Assembly (NCBI GenBank): GCA_934277495.1
Contig: CAKQUI010000010.1
Span: forward strand, 1-31,976
Direction of reading: 5' to 3'
DNA length: 31,976 nucleotides
Source of the DNA: an uncultured Clostridia bacterium
GTDB lineage: Bacteria; Bacillota; Clostridia; Peptostreptococcales; Anaerovoracaceae
The notes under the pieces: model-generated
Told to the model about the DNA's origin: nothing
Seen by the model: the letters and a program-made list of their open reading frames with translations, nothing else
Database searches by the model: none
Translations under genes and position numbers: made by a program
Part shown: positions 7,526-15,545 of the stretch, one piece after another
How positions within the stretch are numbered: position 1 is the first letter of the stretch
Layout: each line of letters opens with the position of its first letter

Positions 7526-7552
7526 GGAAATATCTCCTTCGGAGATATTTCC
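7526..7552. repeat. Perfect 12-bp inverted repeat
   Basis: GGAAATATCTCC and GGAGATATTTCC flank a 3-base TTC loop. There is no T-run on either side, so it is a poor terminator candidate. It sits between the structured repeat and the next terminator and may be part of the same repeated element. Confidence 0.6.
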
Positions 7553-7560
7553 TATGTTAT

Positions 7561-7618
7561 ATTATAAAATACCGGCTTCCATTTGCCAGATCTCAGGTCC
7601 TGGTTTGTGGAAGCCGGT
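7561..7618 (-). terminator. Terminator of the TVP38-like gene
   Basis: ACCGGCTTCCA (7571-7581) and TGGAAGCCGGT (7608-7618) form a perfect 11-bp stem. The loop contains an inner CCAG/CTGG pairing. On the minus strand the stem is followed by ATTTTATAAT. It begins 41 bases after the stop of the gene ending at 7659. Confidence 0.8.
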
Positions 7619-7658
7619 TCTTTCCGGATCAGATCATTCAGTTATAGTCCCGCTGCTG

Positions 7659-8399
7659 TTACATCTTTATCAGTTTGTCGTATGCTTTATCGAGGATCAC
7701 GGTAAGCTTCTTTCTGAATATAAGACCGATGATGCAGAGTATTATTGCCACTGCTGCTATTATACCGGCACTCATATACCCTCCGGAACTTATCTGTCTG
7801 CCTATCAGCAGGCTGCCCATCATGCCAGGGCTCCTGCCTATCAAAGATACTATCAGGAACGGCTTGAGCTTTATCTCTGAAAGTCCCGCTACATAGTTGC
7901 ACAGGTCTTTCGGCACGCCGGGTATCAGAAAGATGAGGAAGATTATTACCACTGCACGCTTACTGTTCATTGTTTCCAGCATCTGTTTTATCTTTTCCTC
8001 TCCGAATATCAGATGCATCGCATCATGTCCCAGTATCTTTGCAATATAATACGTAATAACGGATCCCAGTGCGGCACCTATAAGCGAATAAAGATAACCG
8101 AGCCAGAAACCGTACGCATATCCTGCTGCGAACTGGAGCCATTGCCCCGGTATGATACATATCACTATCTGCAGTATCTGAGCAAGTATATAAAAAAGTA
8201 TGCTTTTGGTCTTGTATTCCGCAAACAGTGCATTGACACGCTCCATACTTGAAAATTCATCTATGATACTGTGATGGAAAAAATAGATGTACAAGGGTAT
8301 GCCTACAAGTATAACAAGAAAGATCAGCATCTTGAGTATTGCTGTGAAAATCTTGAATTTTTTTCTCAATCTGTCTTTTTTTTCTGCTGTCATTGCCAT
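7659..8399 (-). CDS. TVP38/TMEM64 family (DedA-like, VTT domain) membrane protein
   Basis: A 246-residue polytopic membrane protein. After a basic N terminus it has a helix at about 20-43, hydrophobic segments at about 68-120 and 148-165, and C-terminal helices near 180-230. The VTT/SNARE-associated domain hallmark PGVPKDLCNYVAG is at residues 160-172, followed by a conserved arginine at 189 in SLIGRSPG. The GAALGSVITYYIAKILG segment is typical of the first half of the domain. Bacterial relatives take part in lipid carrier recycling or envelope stress; the exact substrate cannot be told from sequence. It appears monocistronic, with AGAGGT 7-8 bases before the ATG and its own terminator. Confidence 0.88.
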   Translation of the reverse strand: MAMTAEKKDRLRKKFKIFTAILKMLIFLVILVGIPLYIYFFHHSIIDEFSSMERVNALFAEYKTKSILFYILAQILQIVICIIPGQWLQFAAGYAYGFWLGYLYSLIGAALGSVITYYIAKILGHDAMHLIFGEEKIKQMLETMNSKRAVVIIFLIFLIPGVPKDLCNYVAGLSEIKLKPFLIVSLIGRSPGMMGSLLIGRQISSGGYMSAGIIAAVAIILCIIGLIFRKKLTVILDKAYDKLIKM

Positions 8400-8514
8400 A
8401 GTTAATACCTCTTGCTGTTAGTCAGCAATGCGCCTTTTGGATCAGGTGCTCTTTCTTTATTATTATGTCAGCTTTATTGTAAGAACACAAGTAGCTTTGC
8501 TGCATATTTTCATA

Positions 8515-8555
8515 AGAAAAAAGGTCCGGTTAACAAAAGAACACAGACCTTTTAA
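8515..8555 (-). terminator. Terminator of the methionine gamma-lyase-like gene
   Basis: On the minus strand AAAAGGTC ... GACCTTTTTT forms an 8-9 bp stem with an ~18-base loop that runs straight into a T-tract. It lies 10 bases beyond the stop at 8565 and closes the long minus-strand gene block coming from the right. Confidence 0.75.
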
Positions 8556-8564
8556 AAACATTAT

Positions 8565-9863
8565 CTACTCCTTATTGAAAATAAGGCCTTTATCATACAT
8601 CTGCTGCAGAGCTTTGATAACTCCGAATTTGGAATGTTCGTATGTCAGTCCACCCTGGAAGTAAACTACATAAGGCGGTCTTATAGGGGCATCGGCTGAA
8701 AGCTCTATCGATGAACCCTGGACGAATGCTCCGGCTGCCATGATGACCTGATCTTCATATCCCGGCATATCCCACGGCTCCGGCGATACGAATGAATCGA
8801 CCGGTGCAGCTGCCTGTATGCCTTTGCAGAACTGTATCACACCTTCCGCCGATCCAAGTTTCACAGCCTGTATGATATCGCTCCTGACATCTTCAGGTTT
8901 CGGGCAGACTTCATAACCCAGCTGTTCAAAAGCCTTTGCACAAAGCACAGCTCCCTTCACTGCACCGTTGACAGTCTTTGGTGCCAGGAAAAGCCCCTGA
9001 AGCATCGGACGTGTCTGGCCGAACATCAGACCGCACTCCCCTCCTATTCCAGGAGATGTCATCCTGTACGATATTTTTTCGATCAGATCCTGTCTTCCTG
9101 CAATGTATCCGCCTGTAAGCGCCAGTCCGCCGCCCGGGTTCTTTATCAATGAACCTGCAACGACATCAGCTCCAACGTCAGTAGGCTCCTTGACATGGAG
9201 GAATTCTCCATAACAGTTGTCCACCATACATATGATGTCAGGATCTATGTTTTTAACGAATCTTGTCCATTCTTCGATTTCTTCGATGGTGATCGCTTTG
9301 CGCCATCCGTAACCTGTAGCTCTCTGCAGTGTTATCATACGTGTCGAAGGTGATATCGCATTTTTCAGCGCTTCAAAATCTATAGTACCTTCAGACGTAA
9401 GTTCCACCTGTTTGTAGCTGACGCCGTAGTCCTTGAGAGAGCCCTTTCCCTCGCCTCTTATTCCGATGACTTCTTCGAGTGTGTCGTAAGGGGCGCCTGT
9501 ACAGTATATCAGCTCGTCACCGGGTCTCAATATGCCCATGAGGGTCAGCGTAAGTGCATGTGTTCCATTTACGATTATAGGCCTGACAAGTGATGCTTCT
9601 GTGTGGAAAATGTCAGCATATACTTTTTCTATCGCATCTCTGCCAGGATCATCGTATCCATATCCGGTGTTCCAGGAAAAATGCATATCTCTGATGCCGT
9701 TCTTCTGGAACGCATCAAGGACTTTATACTGGTTGTACGCCATTATATCATCGAGTTCGCTGAAATGTTCCGACACCATCTGCTCGCTTTTGTCTATAAG
9801 ATCAAGAACCTTTTCGGAAACACCGAATGAATCTCTTAATAAATTATATGTGTTTGCCTGCAT
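8565..9863 (-). CDS. Methionine gamma-lyase family PLP enzyme (YnbB/aluminium-resistance type)
   Basis: A cytoplasmic fold type I PLP enzyme of 432 residues, matching the Met_gamma_lyase/YnbB family found next to miaA, hfq or glnA in many Firmicutes. The probable PLP lysine is K241 in GSLIKNPGGGLALTGGYIAG. D215 in MVDNCYGEF would pair with the pyridine nitrogen. The N-terminal HFSWNTGYGYDDPGRD segment is strongly conserved in this family. Its annotation as methionine gamma-lyase or aluminium resistance protein rests on old assignments, so the true substrate is uncertain. It starts 3 bases after the GLUG gene stop, with AGAGGA overlapping that gene's end, so the two are co-transcribed. Confidence 0.88.
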   Translation of the reverse strand: MQANTYNLLRDSFGVSEKVLDLIDKSEQMVSEHFSELDDIMAYNQYKVLDAFQKNGIRDMHFSWNTGYGYDDPGRDAIEKVYADIFHTEASLVRPIIVNGTHALTLTLMGILRPGDELIYCTGAPYDTLEEVIGIRGEGKGSLKDYGVSYKQVELTSEGTIDFEALKNAISPSTRMITLQRATGYGWRKAITIEEIEEWTRFVKNIDPDIICMVDNCYGEFLHVKEPTDVGADVVAGSLIKNPGGGLALTGGYIAGRQDLIEKISYRMTSPGIGGECGLMFGQTRPMLQGLFLAPKTVNGAVKGAVLCAKAFEQLGYEVCPKPEDVRSDIIQAVKLGSAEGVIQFCKGIQAAAPVDSFVSPEPWDMPGYEDQVIMAAGAFVQGSSIELSADAPIRPPYVVYFQGGLTYEHSKFGVIKALQQMYDKGLIFNKE

Positions 9864-9866
9864 TGT

Positions 9867-11594
9867 TTATTCCTCTTTCTGGTTATCTTTTTTATCTTTT
9901 GCTTCTATATACTTGACAAGTGCCGATGATGTAAAGTTTTCCGGATTGAATATATCAACGACAGTCTGACCGTAAACATGTTTTTTAGAACTCTGCAGCA
10001 TATATTTGTCAAGTTTTTTCTGAAGATCCCTGGATACATCTGAGAGATATGTCCTTTCGTCGTCACTTATAGGCTGCTGCCAGGACAGTACGGGATATCC
10101 GTTGTTGCCGTAAAGGTTCGACGGGTCTTTCATGTATGCTGACCCGAGTGCTGAAGACATATTTATGAGGCTGTAGCTTGAAACAGACGTGGATAATTTG
10201 GCTGTTTCCTCAGTGCCCTCTTTGTCGCAGTATCCGGTACCTGTTTTGAAATATTCATGTACATAGTAGTTGTTGCGGATGAATCTGCCTGGCAGGATAT
10301 CATCATCTTCATTGAGATAGCTGCCTATAACACCTCCGCATATATCTGCATTTTTGATTTCGGCTGTATTGTAACAGTTGTATATCTTTACGCCCTTGAC
10401 ACCTGCGATACCTGCGATGCCTCCTGCACTGCTGGCAACAAAGTCATTATCTTTATTATTGTTCTGTTTTGCATTTTTTGCACTGTTTTTAGATGCACTT
10501 TTGCTGGCAGTCTTCTTATCGACTTTTTTATCTGAATTTATATTGATACTGCCTGTGTTGTAGCAGTTCTTGACAGTAGATCCGCTGGCATTGACATATC
10601 CTGCCACGCCGCCTGTAGCTTCAGTATTGGAATTGATGGTCCCTGCATTGTAACAGTCTTCCAGTATCGCTGATGCCGAAACAGAGCGTCCTGCCACGCC
10701 GCCTGTACCATATGTGGCCACGCCTCGCTCCGAAGAAGTGATTTCGCCCATATTGCGGCTTTCTGTAACTGAACCTCCCCAGTTTTCGCCGACTATGCCT
10801 CCGATTTTGAATGTACCTGAAACACTGCCGAGATTAGTGCATTTTTCTATCGTTCCGGCATTGCTGTATCCTGCTATACCACCGGTTTTGCTTCCTGCAG
10901 ATATAGTCACTTTTGAAGTACATCCTGTAACTTTGCTGCCTTCTGTGAGTATACCTGCTATCGCTCCGCATGAACCTGAGCTTATTTTTATCTTTCCTTC
11001 TACAGTAAGATTGCGCACCTCGCCGACAAGGTATCCGAAAAGACCGGTATTCTGCGCATTTTCAGTGATACGCAATCCGCTTATCGTATGTCCGTTCCCA
11101 TCAAATATACCTGCAAAGTTAGTCGCTTTGTCTGATCCTGCAGGAGTCCATTCCTTCGTGAGCTCGATGTCGTCTGTGAGTGTGAACGTCACGCCCTTGA
11201 AGGTTTCAGTTCTTTCAGGTTTCCAGCTGTCGGTCTGTTCTTCATTGACGAGACTTGCCAGACCGATAAGCTGACCTTCCGTAGATATGGTATATGATTT
11301 CTTTGGTTTGTTGTAATCAAACCATGAAGTATCTTTAACGCTTGGGTCTTTTTCAGTATCATCCTCTCCGTACTGATAAGTATCGGTGCTGTCTGTATTT
11401 TCTTCAGCTGAAGTCCCGTCCGTCTGGTCCTCCCGGCTGCCATCAGACGGCTGCTGCGTATCTGTGGATTCAGTATAGCTTTCTGTCTGCTGCGTCGCAC
11501 CATTCTCTCCGTACCCGTAGACATATGAAACCGGTGCGGCAGCTGTACCTGCCGTAAGTATTAATGATAAAAAGATGACTGAAATTCGTTTCAT
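9867..11594 (-). CDS. Secreted GLUG-repeat protein
   Basis: A 575-residue exported protein. The start at MKRISVIFLSLILTAG gives a clear signal peptide ending near VYG; AAAAGGAAA lies 8 bases upstream, and its ATGA overlaps the stop of the recombinase gene. After an acidic, Thr/Ser/Asp-rich linker (about residues 30-85) come roughly seven GLUG-type repeats, such as GGIAGYSNAGTIEKCTNLG, GGVAGRSVSASAILEDCYN and GGVAGYVNASGSTVKNCYN, which normally build a right-handed beta-helix. A lysine/asparagine-rich low-complexity insert (DKKVDKKTASKSASKNSAK) interrupts them. There is no LPXTG or transmembrane anchor; the C terminus is highly charged. GLUG repeats occur in adhesins and IgA proteases, but no protease domain is visible, so the role is unknown. 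Confidence 0.85.
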   Translation of the reverse strand: MKRISVIFLSLILTAGTAAAPVSYVYGYGENGATQQTESYTESTDTQQPSDGSREDQTDGTSAEENTDSTDTYQYGEDDTEKDPSVKDTSWFDYNKPKKSYTISTEGQLIGLASLVNEEQTDSWKPERTETFKGVTFTLTDDIELTKEWTPAGSDKATNFAGIFDGNGHTISGLRITENAQNTGLFGYLVGEVRNLTVEGKIKISSGSCGAIAGILTEGSKVTGCTSKVTISAGSKTGGIAGYSNAGTIEKCTNLGSVSGTFKIGGIVGENWGGSVTESRNMGEITSSERGVATYGTGGVAGRSVSASAILEDCYNAGTINSNTEATGGVAGYVNASGSTVKNCYNTGSININSDKKVDKKTASKSASKNSAKNAKQNNNKDNDFVASSAGGIAGIAGVKGVKIYNCYNTAEIKNADICGGVIGSYLNEDDDILPGRFIRNNYYVHEYFKTGTGYCDKEGTEETAKLSTSVSSYSLINMSSALGSAYMKDPSNLYGNNGYPVLSWQQPISDDERTYLSDVSRDLQKKLDKYMLQSSKKHVYGQTVVDIFNPENFTSSALVKYIEAKDKKDNQKEE

Positions 11595-12748
11595 ATCTGA
11601 TTTTCCTTTTCTTCTTTTTCTTTTGCTTTCCGTTCCGTTTCCCACTCCATGTCACTGACAAGATCACGCTTAGCATTGAACCTGTGACCTGCATAAAGCT
11701 GGGTCGTAGTGACCTGTTCATGGTCCAGAAGCGCCTGGACATCATATATGGAGTTACCTCTGCCTATAAGGCTGGTGGCTGCCGTCGCCCTCAGCTTGTG
11801 GGGACTGTATCCGGCTCTTTTGGACGTGCCCATGCCTATGGCCGTATATTTCTTGACAAGTTCACGTATCTGGCGTTCTGTCATACGTCTGCCCTGCAGC
11901 GACAGGAAAAGAGCATCCTTGTCTTCATCCTTTATCCTGTCATCCGGCATACGTTCGTTATCTATATAGTCCTTAAGGACTTCAGTTACGGACTCATTCA
12001 AAGGCATCACAGCCTCTTTGTCACGCTTCCTGTATATTTTGAATTCATCTCTCTGAAAATTGAACGATGATATATTGAGCTGCTGCAGTTCGAACAGTCT
12101 CAGTCCATATGTGATGAACAGCATCAGTATAGCTTTGTCACGCTTTTTAGTCTTGCGCCAGTACTGACGCTCCTTGTCGCTTAGAGGGTCTCCTGTCGAT
12201 ACAGCCTGAAGCATTATAAGCACCTCGTCATCATGAAGAGCTTTTATCTCACGCTCCTGTGCCTTGGGAACTCTGATGGGATCGAACCCGTCTGTTATGT
12301 TTTTATCGACGATCCCGCTGCGGTAAAGCTGCTTGAACATTACAGACAGCGAAGACTTTTTTCTTGCCAGTGTCCTGTTGCTGTTCTCGTAAACTATTAC
12401 TTCACGCTTGTTTTCAACGGCGTATTCTCTGCAGTAGTCTATGTATTCGTTTATATCTGTGGCAGTCACCCTGCCAAGATCATCAGCAGATATTTCTTTT
12501 ATCATTTCTGCATCTGTGATATCTGTATGTTCTGTGATATATCTGCAGAAAGAAGTTATATCATGAAGATATGCAAACCGTGTCCTGGGAAGGACGTTGC
12601 TTTTGAGATATGAAAAGAACGGTCGTAAAAAGCCCGGAAGTTCCGATTCCATTGTTTCGCATTCGGACATTATCTCCCGTTCTCTTGATTTGATATTTTC
12701 CGGTTTTTCACTCCTGCTCCGGAATTTTATGTTCTTTGCTCCAGCCAT
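11591..12748 (-). CDS. Tyrosine recombinase (XerC/XerD-like)
   Basis: A 385-residue site-specific recombinase. An N-terminal SAM-like core-binding domain spans about residues 35-150 (FFSYLKSNVLPRTRFAYLHD). The catalytic domain has R217 in TYGLRLFELQQL, H317 and R320 in HKLRATAA, H343 in LLDHEQVTTT and the nucleophile Y352 in QLYAGH, so it looks active. The start used overlaps the end of miaA by 22 bases and has AGAGG 10 bases upstream; an internal ATG 26 codons later (MSECETMESEL) is an alternative. Its stop overlaps the start of the GLUG gene as ATGA. It could serve dimer resolution like Xer, but its coupling to a surface-protein gene makes a phase-variation or element-specific role worth considering. 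Confidence 0.85.
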   Translation of the reverse strand: MAGAKNIKFRSRSEKPENIKSREREIMSECETMESELPGFLRPFFSYLKSNVLPRTRFAYLHDITSFCRYITEHTDITDAEMIKEISADDLGRVTATDINEYIDYCREYAVENKREVIVYENSNRTLARKKSSLSVMFKQLYRSGIVDKNITDGFDPIRVPKAQEREIKALHDDEVLIMLQAVSTGDPLSDKERQYWRKTKKRDKAILMLFITYGLRLFELQQLNISSFNFQRDEFKIYRKRDKEAVMPLNESVTEVLKDYIDNERMPDDRIKDEDKDALFLSLQGRRMTERQIRELVKKYTAIGMGTSKRAGYSPHKLRATAATSLIGRGNSIYDVQALLDHEQVTTTQLYAGHRFNAKRDLVSDMEWETERKAKEKEEKENQI

Positions 12749-13656
12749 TCTCCGATATCCTCTAACGCCTTTTCTTCATTCGAATGCTCCGAAATATCAT
12801 ACCACCTCATTTTACCATATCTTCTGAACCACGTTAACTGTTTTTTAGCATAATGTCTGGTGTTTTTTTTGACTTTTTCAATGGCTCCGTCCAGAGTGAT
12901 ATCGCCGTCGAGATATTCCATTATCTCTTTGTAGCCAATGCCTTTCATAGATATGTTTTCCTTAATGAGCCCCATTTGTTTCAGTCTTTCGACTTCGTCT
13001 ACAAGGCCATCCGAAATGAGTATATCCACCCGGCGGTTTATACGGTCGTAAAGCTCTGCACGGTCCCTGGTAAGACCGATAAGTAAAGGCTCGTAATCCG
13101 AAGTCGGTTCAGTGACTTCATTGAATTTTTTTATTTTATTTTCACCGTCCCGCAGACGCTCCAGTGCACGTATGACTTTTTTCACGTTGTTGGGATGTAT
13201 CTGTGCTGCAGCTTCAGGATCCTGTGCTTCCAGCATGCCGTGCAGATACATATTGCCTTTCGACTCTGCTTCCTGCTCCAGGTACTTTCTGTACTGCGGA
13301 TCTCCTGAAACTGATGCGAAGTCCATGTCATACAGCAGTGAATTGAGATAAAGACCCGTTCCTCCGGAAATCACAGGAAGTCTGCCTCGTGACAGTATAT
13401 CCCTGATGGCAGCCTTTGCAAGCTCCTGATAACGAGCTACTGAAAAATCCTCTCTCGGATCTATCATATCTATCAGATGATGTTTCGCCTGTTTCTGTTC
13501 CTGCTCTGTAGGTTTTGCGCTTCCTATATCCATGAATCTGTACAGCTGCATCGAATCACATGATACTATTTCACCATCAAAACGCCTTGCTGCTCTTATG
13601 GCGAAACTGGTCTTGCCTACAGCTGTAGGTCCTGCTATAACTACGATTTTATCCAT
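12727..13656 (-). CDS. miaA: tRNA dimethylallyltransferase
   Basis: Adds a dimethylallyl group to A37 of tRNAs that read UNN codons, using DMAPP. The P-loop GPTAVGKTS is at residues 8-16. It is followed by DSMQLYRFMDIGSAKPT, HHLIDMIDP and the GGTGLYLNSLLY motif, all family signatures. The C terminus holds the typical TRHYAKKQLTWFRR segment. The 309-residue length is normal. AGAGGT lies 8 bases before the ATG, 20 bases after mutL. The mutS-mutL-miaA order is the classic one. The DMAPP it uses derives from the DXP pathway whose first gene, dxs, lies upstream in the same block. Confidence 0.97.
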   Translation of the reverse strand: MDKIVVIAGPTAVGKTSFAIRAARRFDGEIVSCDSMQLYRFMDIGSAKPTEQEQKQAKHHLIDMIDPREDFSVARYQELAKAAIRDILSRGRLPVISGGTGLYLNSLLYDMDFASVSGDPQYRKYLEQEAESKGNMYLHGMLEAQDPEAAAQIHPNNVKKVIRALERLRDGENKIKKFNEVTEPTSDYEPLLIGLTRDRAELYDRINRRVDILISDGLVDEVERLKQMGLIKENISMKGIGYKEIMEYLDGDITLDGAIEKVKKNTRHYAKKQLTWFRRYGKMRWYDISEHSNEEKALEDIGEWLEQRT

Positions 13657-13676
13657 TATCTGAACCTCTTTATGTC

Positions 13677-15545
13677 CTATACTCGTTTGAACATCTTTTC
13701 TATTTCATATTTTGTCATCCTGATGAATGTCGGTCGTCCATGAGGGCATGAAAAAGGATTGACACACTTTTTAAGGTCGGCCATAAGAGCGTCTATTTCC
13801 TCTTTCTTAAGCAGATCTCCTCCCTTGACAGCACTTTTGCATGACCGCATTATTATACGTTCAAGGGTCTTCGTATTTGTGAGATCCGGTTTTTCATCAA
13901 GGGAGCTGAACATGTCTTTCAGAAATCCTTCTGCTTCTTCAAGAGACATGAACGCCGGTATCGCCCTTACGATATAAGTTTTGCCGCCGAAGTTTTCGAT
14001 ATCATATCCTATCGACTTCAGAGGTTCGATCCATGAATCCTCGGAATCCGCCACATATGCCGAAACATCAATATCGAAAGGCACCAGGAGTTCCTGCTGT
14101 ATCTTTTCAGAATCATTATACTGAGCCAGCAGTCTCTCATACATGATGCGTTCATGTGCTGCATGCTGATCGATGAGATACATGCTGTCGCTGTCATATG
14201 CTACTATATATGTGTTGAACACTGCTGTCACTGTGTTCAGAGCATCGAAGTCAAAGGGTCTGTATGCTGCAGCAGCAGGCTCCATCACTGCAGGAATATT
14301 CTTTGCAGCATATGTGTCATCTGTAGATATGGTATTTTTCTCATCCGGCTCAGATATTTCTGTCTGATATCCTGTTTCCTGTTCTTTTCGACGTTCTTCT
14401 CTGAGATGAGACAATAACTTATTTATGTCAACTTGCTCCGATCCAGCGTCTTTTTCACTTTCCGCCTGTGTTTTTTCCTCAGAAGATGCATAAGTCTCCG
14501 GTAATGCAATATTTTCGTATTTATCCTGAGCCTTTTTTTCTGCCGTGACGTTCGTCACTGCATCTTTTGCCGACAGGACACGCAGCAGCGCCTTTTTCAC
14601 GAAGTCGATTATCTCGAAATCATCATCGAACCTGACTTCTTTTTTTGTCGGATGTATGTTGACATCAAGTTTATCAGCAGGCACTGCAAGAAACAGGAAT
14701 GCGATGGGGAATCTGCCTTCGAACATCTTTTCCCTGTACGCTTCGTCCAGGGCTTTTTCAAGGACCTTGCTGCTGACTACCCTTCCGTTCACACAGAAGA
14801 TCTGTCTGCTCCTGGATGAAAGCGAACCTGACGGCGGCGATATGAAACCTCTGACGGTATATCCGTCCCGTGACGAATCCACTGCAAGAAGATCTTTGAC
14901 TATGTCATTGCCGTATACTGCCGCTATCGTATTGCGTATATTGCCTCTGCCCTGAGTCGAGAACACACGTCTGCTGCCATTGATCAGATTTATCCTTATA
15001 TCTCCGTAAGACAATGCTATCCTGGACACAAGATCCGTGATACGTCTGGCTTCTCCGCTGTCTGATGACAGGAATTTCTGCCTTGCCGGTACATTGTAGA
15101 AAAGATCTTTCACTGTTATGGTCGTGCCATCCGGGCAGCCCGTACTGCTGCTTTCGATGATCTCACTGCCTTCTGTCACGACACGGTGTCCCAGTTTTGA
15201 ATCGGCTGTCTTTGTGACAAGCTCTACCCGTGCCACTGCACATATACTGGCCAGTGCTTCCCCTCTGAAGCCCAGTGTGTATATGGCATCAAGATCGGAA
15301 GCTTCTGTTATCTTGCTGGTGGCATGACGTCTGAACGCCAGTTCGGTCTCATCTGCTTCTATACCGCTTCCGTTGTCTGTCACACGTATATATGACTTGC
15401 CTCCGTTTTTGATCTCAACAGTTATACTGTCTGCTCCTGCGTCTATGGAATTTTCCAGAAGTTCCTTTACTATGGATACCGGCCGGTCGACGACTTCTCC
15501 GGCGGCTATTTTATCTGCTACTTTTTTGTCAAGTATTCTTATCAT
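13677..15545 (-). CDS. mutL: DNA mismatch repair protein MutL (endonuclease type)
   Basis: Couples MutS mismatch recognition to strand removal. The N-terminal GHKL ATPase motifs are at residues 31-37 (ENSIDAG), 57-61 (DNGSG), 74-78 (HATSK) and 92-96 (GFRGE). An acidic low-complexity linker spans about 340-420. The C-terminal domain keeps the metal-dependent endonuclease motif DQHAAHERIMYE near residue 457, plus SCKSAVKGGD and CPHGRPT. This MutL therefore nicks DNA itself, as expected for bacteria without MutH. The length of 622 residues is typical. Its ATG overlaps the mutS stop by four bases (ATGA), indicating translational coupling. Confidence 0.97.
   Translation of the reverse strand: MIRILDKKVADKIAAGEVVDRPVSIVKELLENSIDAGADSITVEIKNGGKSYIRVTDNGSGIEADETELAFRRHATSKITEASDLDAIYTLGFRGEALASICAVARVELVTKTADSKLGHRVVTEGSEIIESSSTGCPDGTTITVKDLFYNVPARQKFLSSDSGEARRITDLVSRIALSYGDIRINLINGSRRVFSTQGRGNIRNTIAAVYGNDIVKDLLAVDSSRDGYTVRGFISPPSGSLSSRSRQIFCVNGRVVSSKVLEKALDEAYREKMFEGRFPIAFLFLAVPADKLDVNIHPTKKEVRFDDDFEIIDFVKKALLRVLSAKDAVTNVTAEKKAQDKYENIALPETYASSEEKTQAESEKDAGSEQVDINKLLSHLREERRKEQETGYQTEISEPDEKNTISTDDTYAAKNIPAVMEPAAAAYRPFDFDALNTVTAVFNTYIVAYDSDSMYLIDQHAAHERIMYERLLAQYNDSEKIQQELLVPFDIDVSAYVADSEDSWIEPLKSIGYDIENFGGKTYIVRAIPAFMSLEEAEGFLKDMFSSLDEKPDLTNTKTLERIIMRSCKSAVKGGDLLKKEEIDALMADLKKCVNPFSCPHGRPTFIRMTKYEIEKMFKRV

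Larger units (their letters stand above)
7286..7658. other. Regulatory intergenic region between the LysM gene and the TVP38-like gene
   Basis: No gene is supported in this 373-base gap. It holds the SOS promoter and LexA boxes (7323-7427), repeat copy 2 (7444-7510), a perfect 12-bp hairpin (7526-7552) and the terminator of the convergently placed TVP38-like gene (7561-7618). Apparent reading frames across it follow the palindromes and lack ribosome binding sites. Confidence 0.7.
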
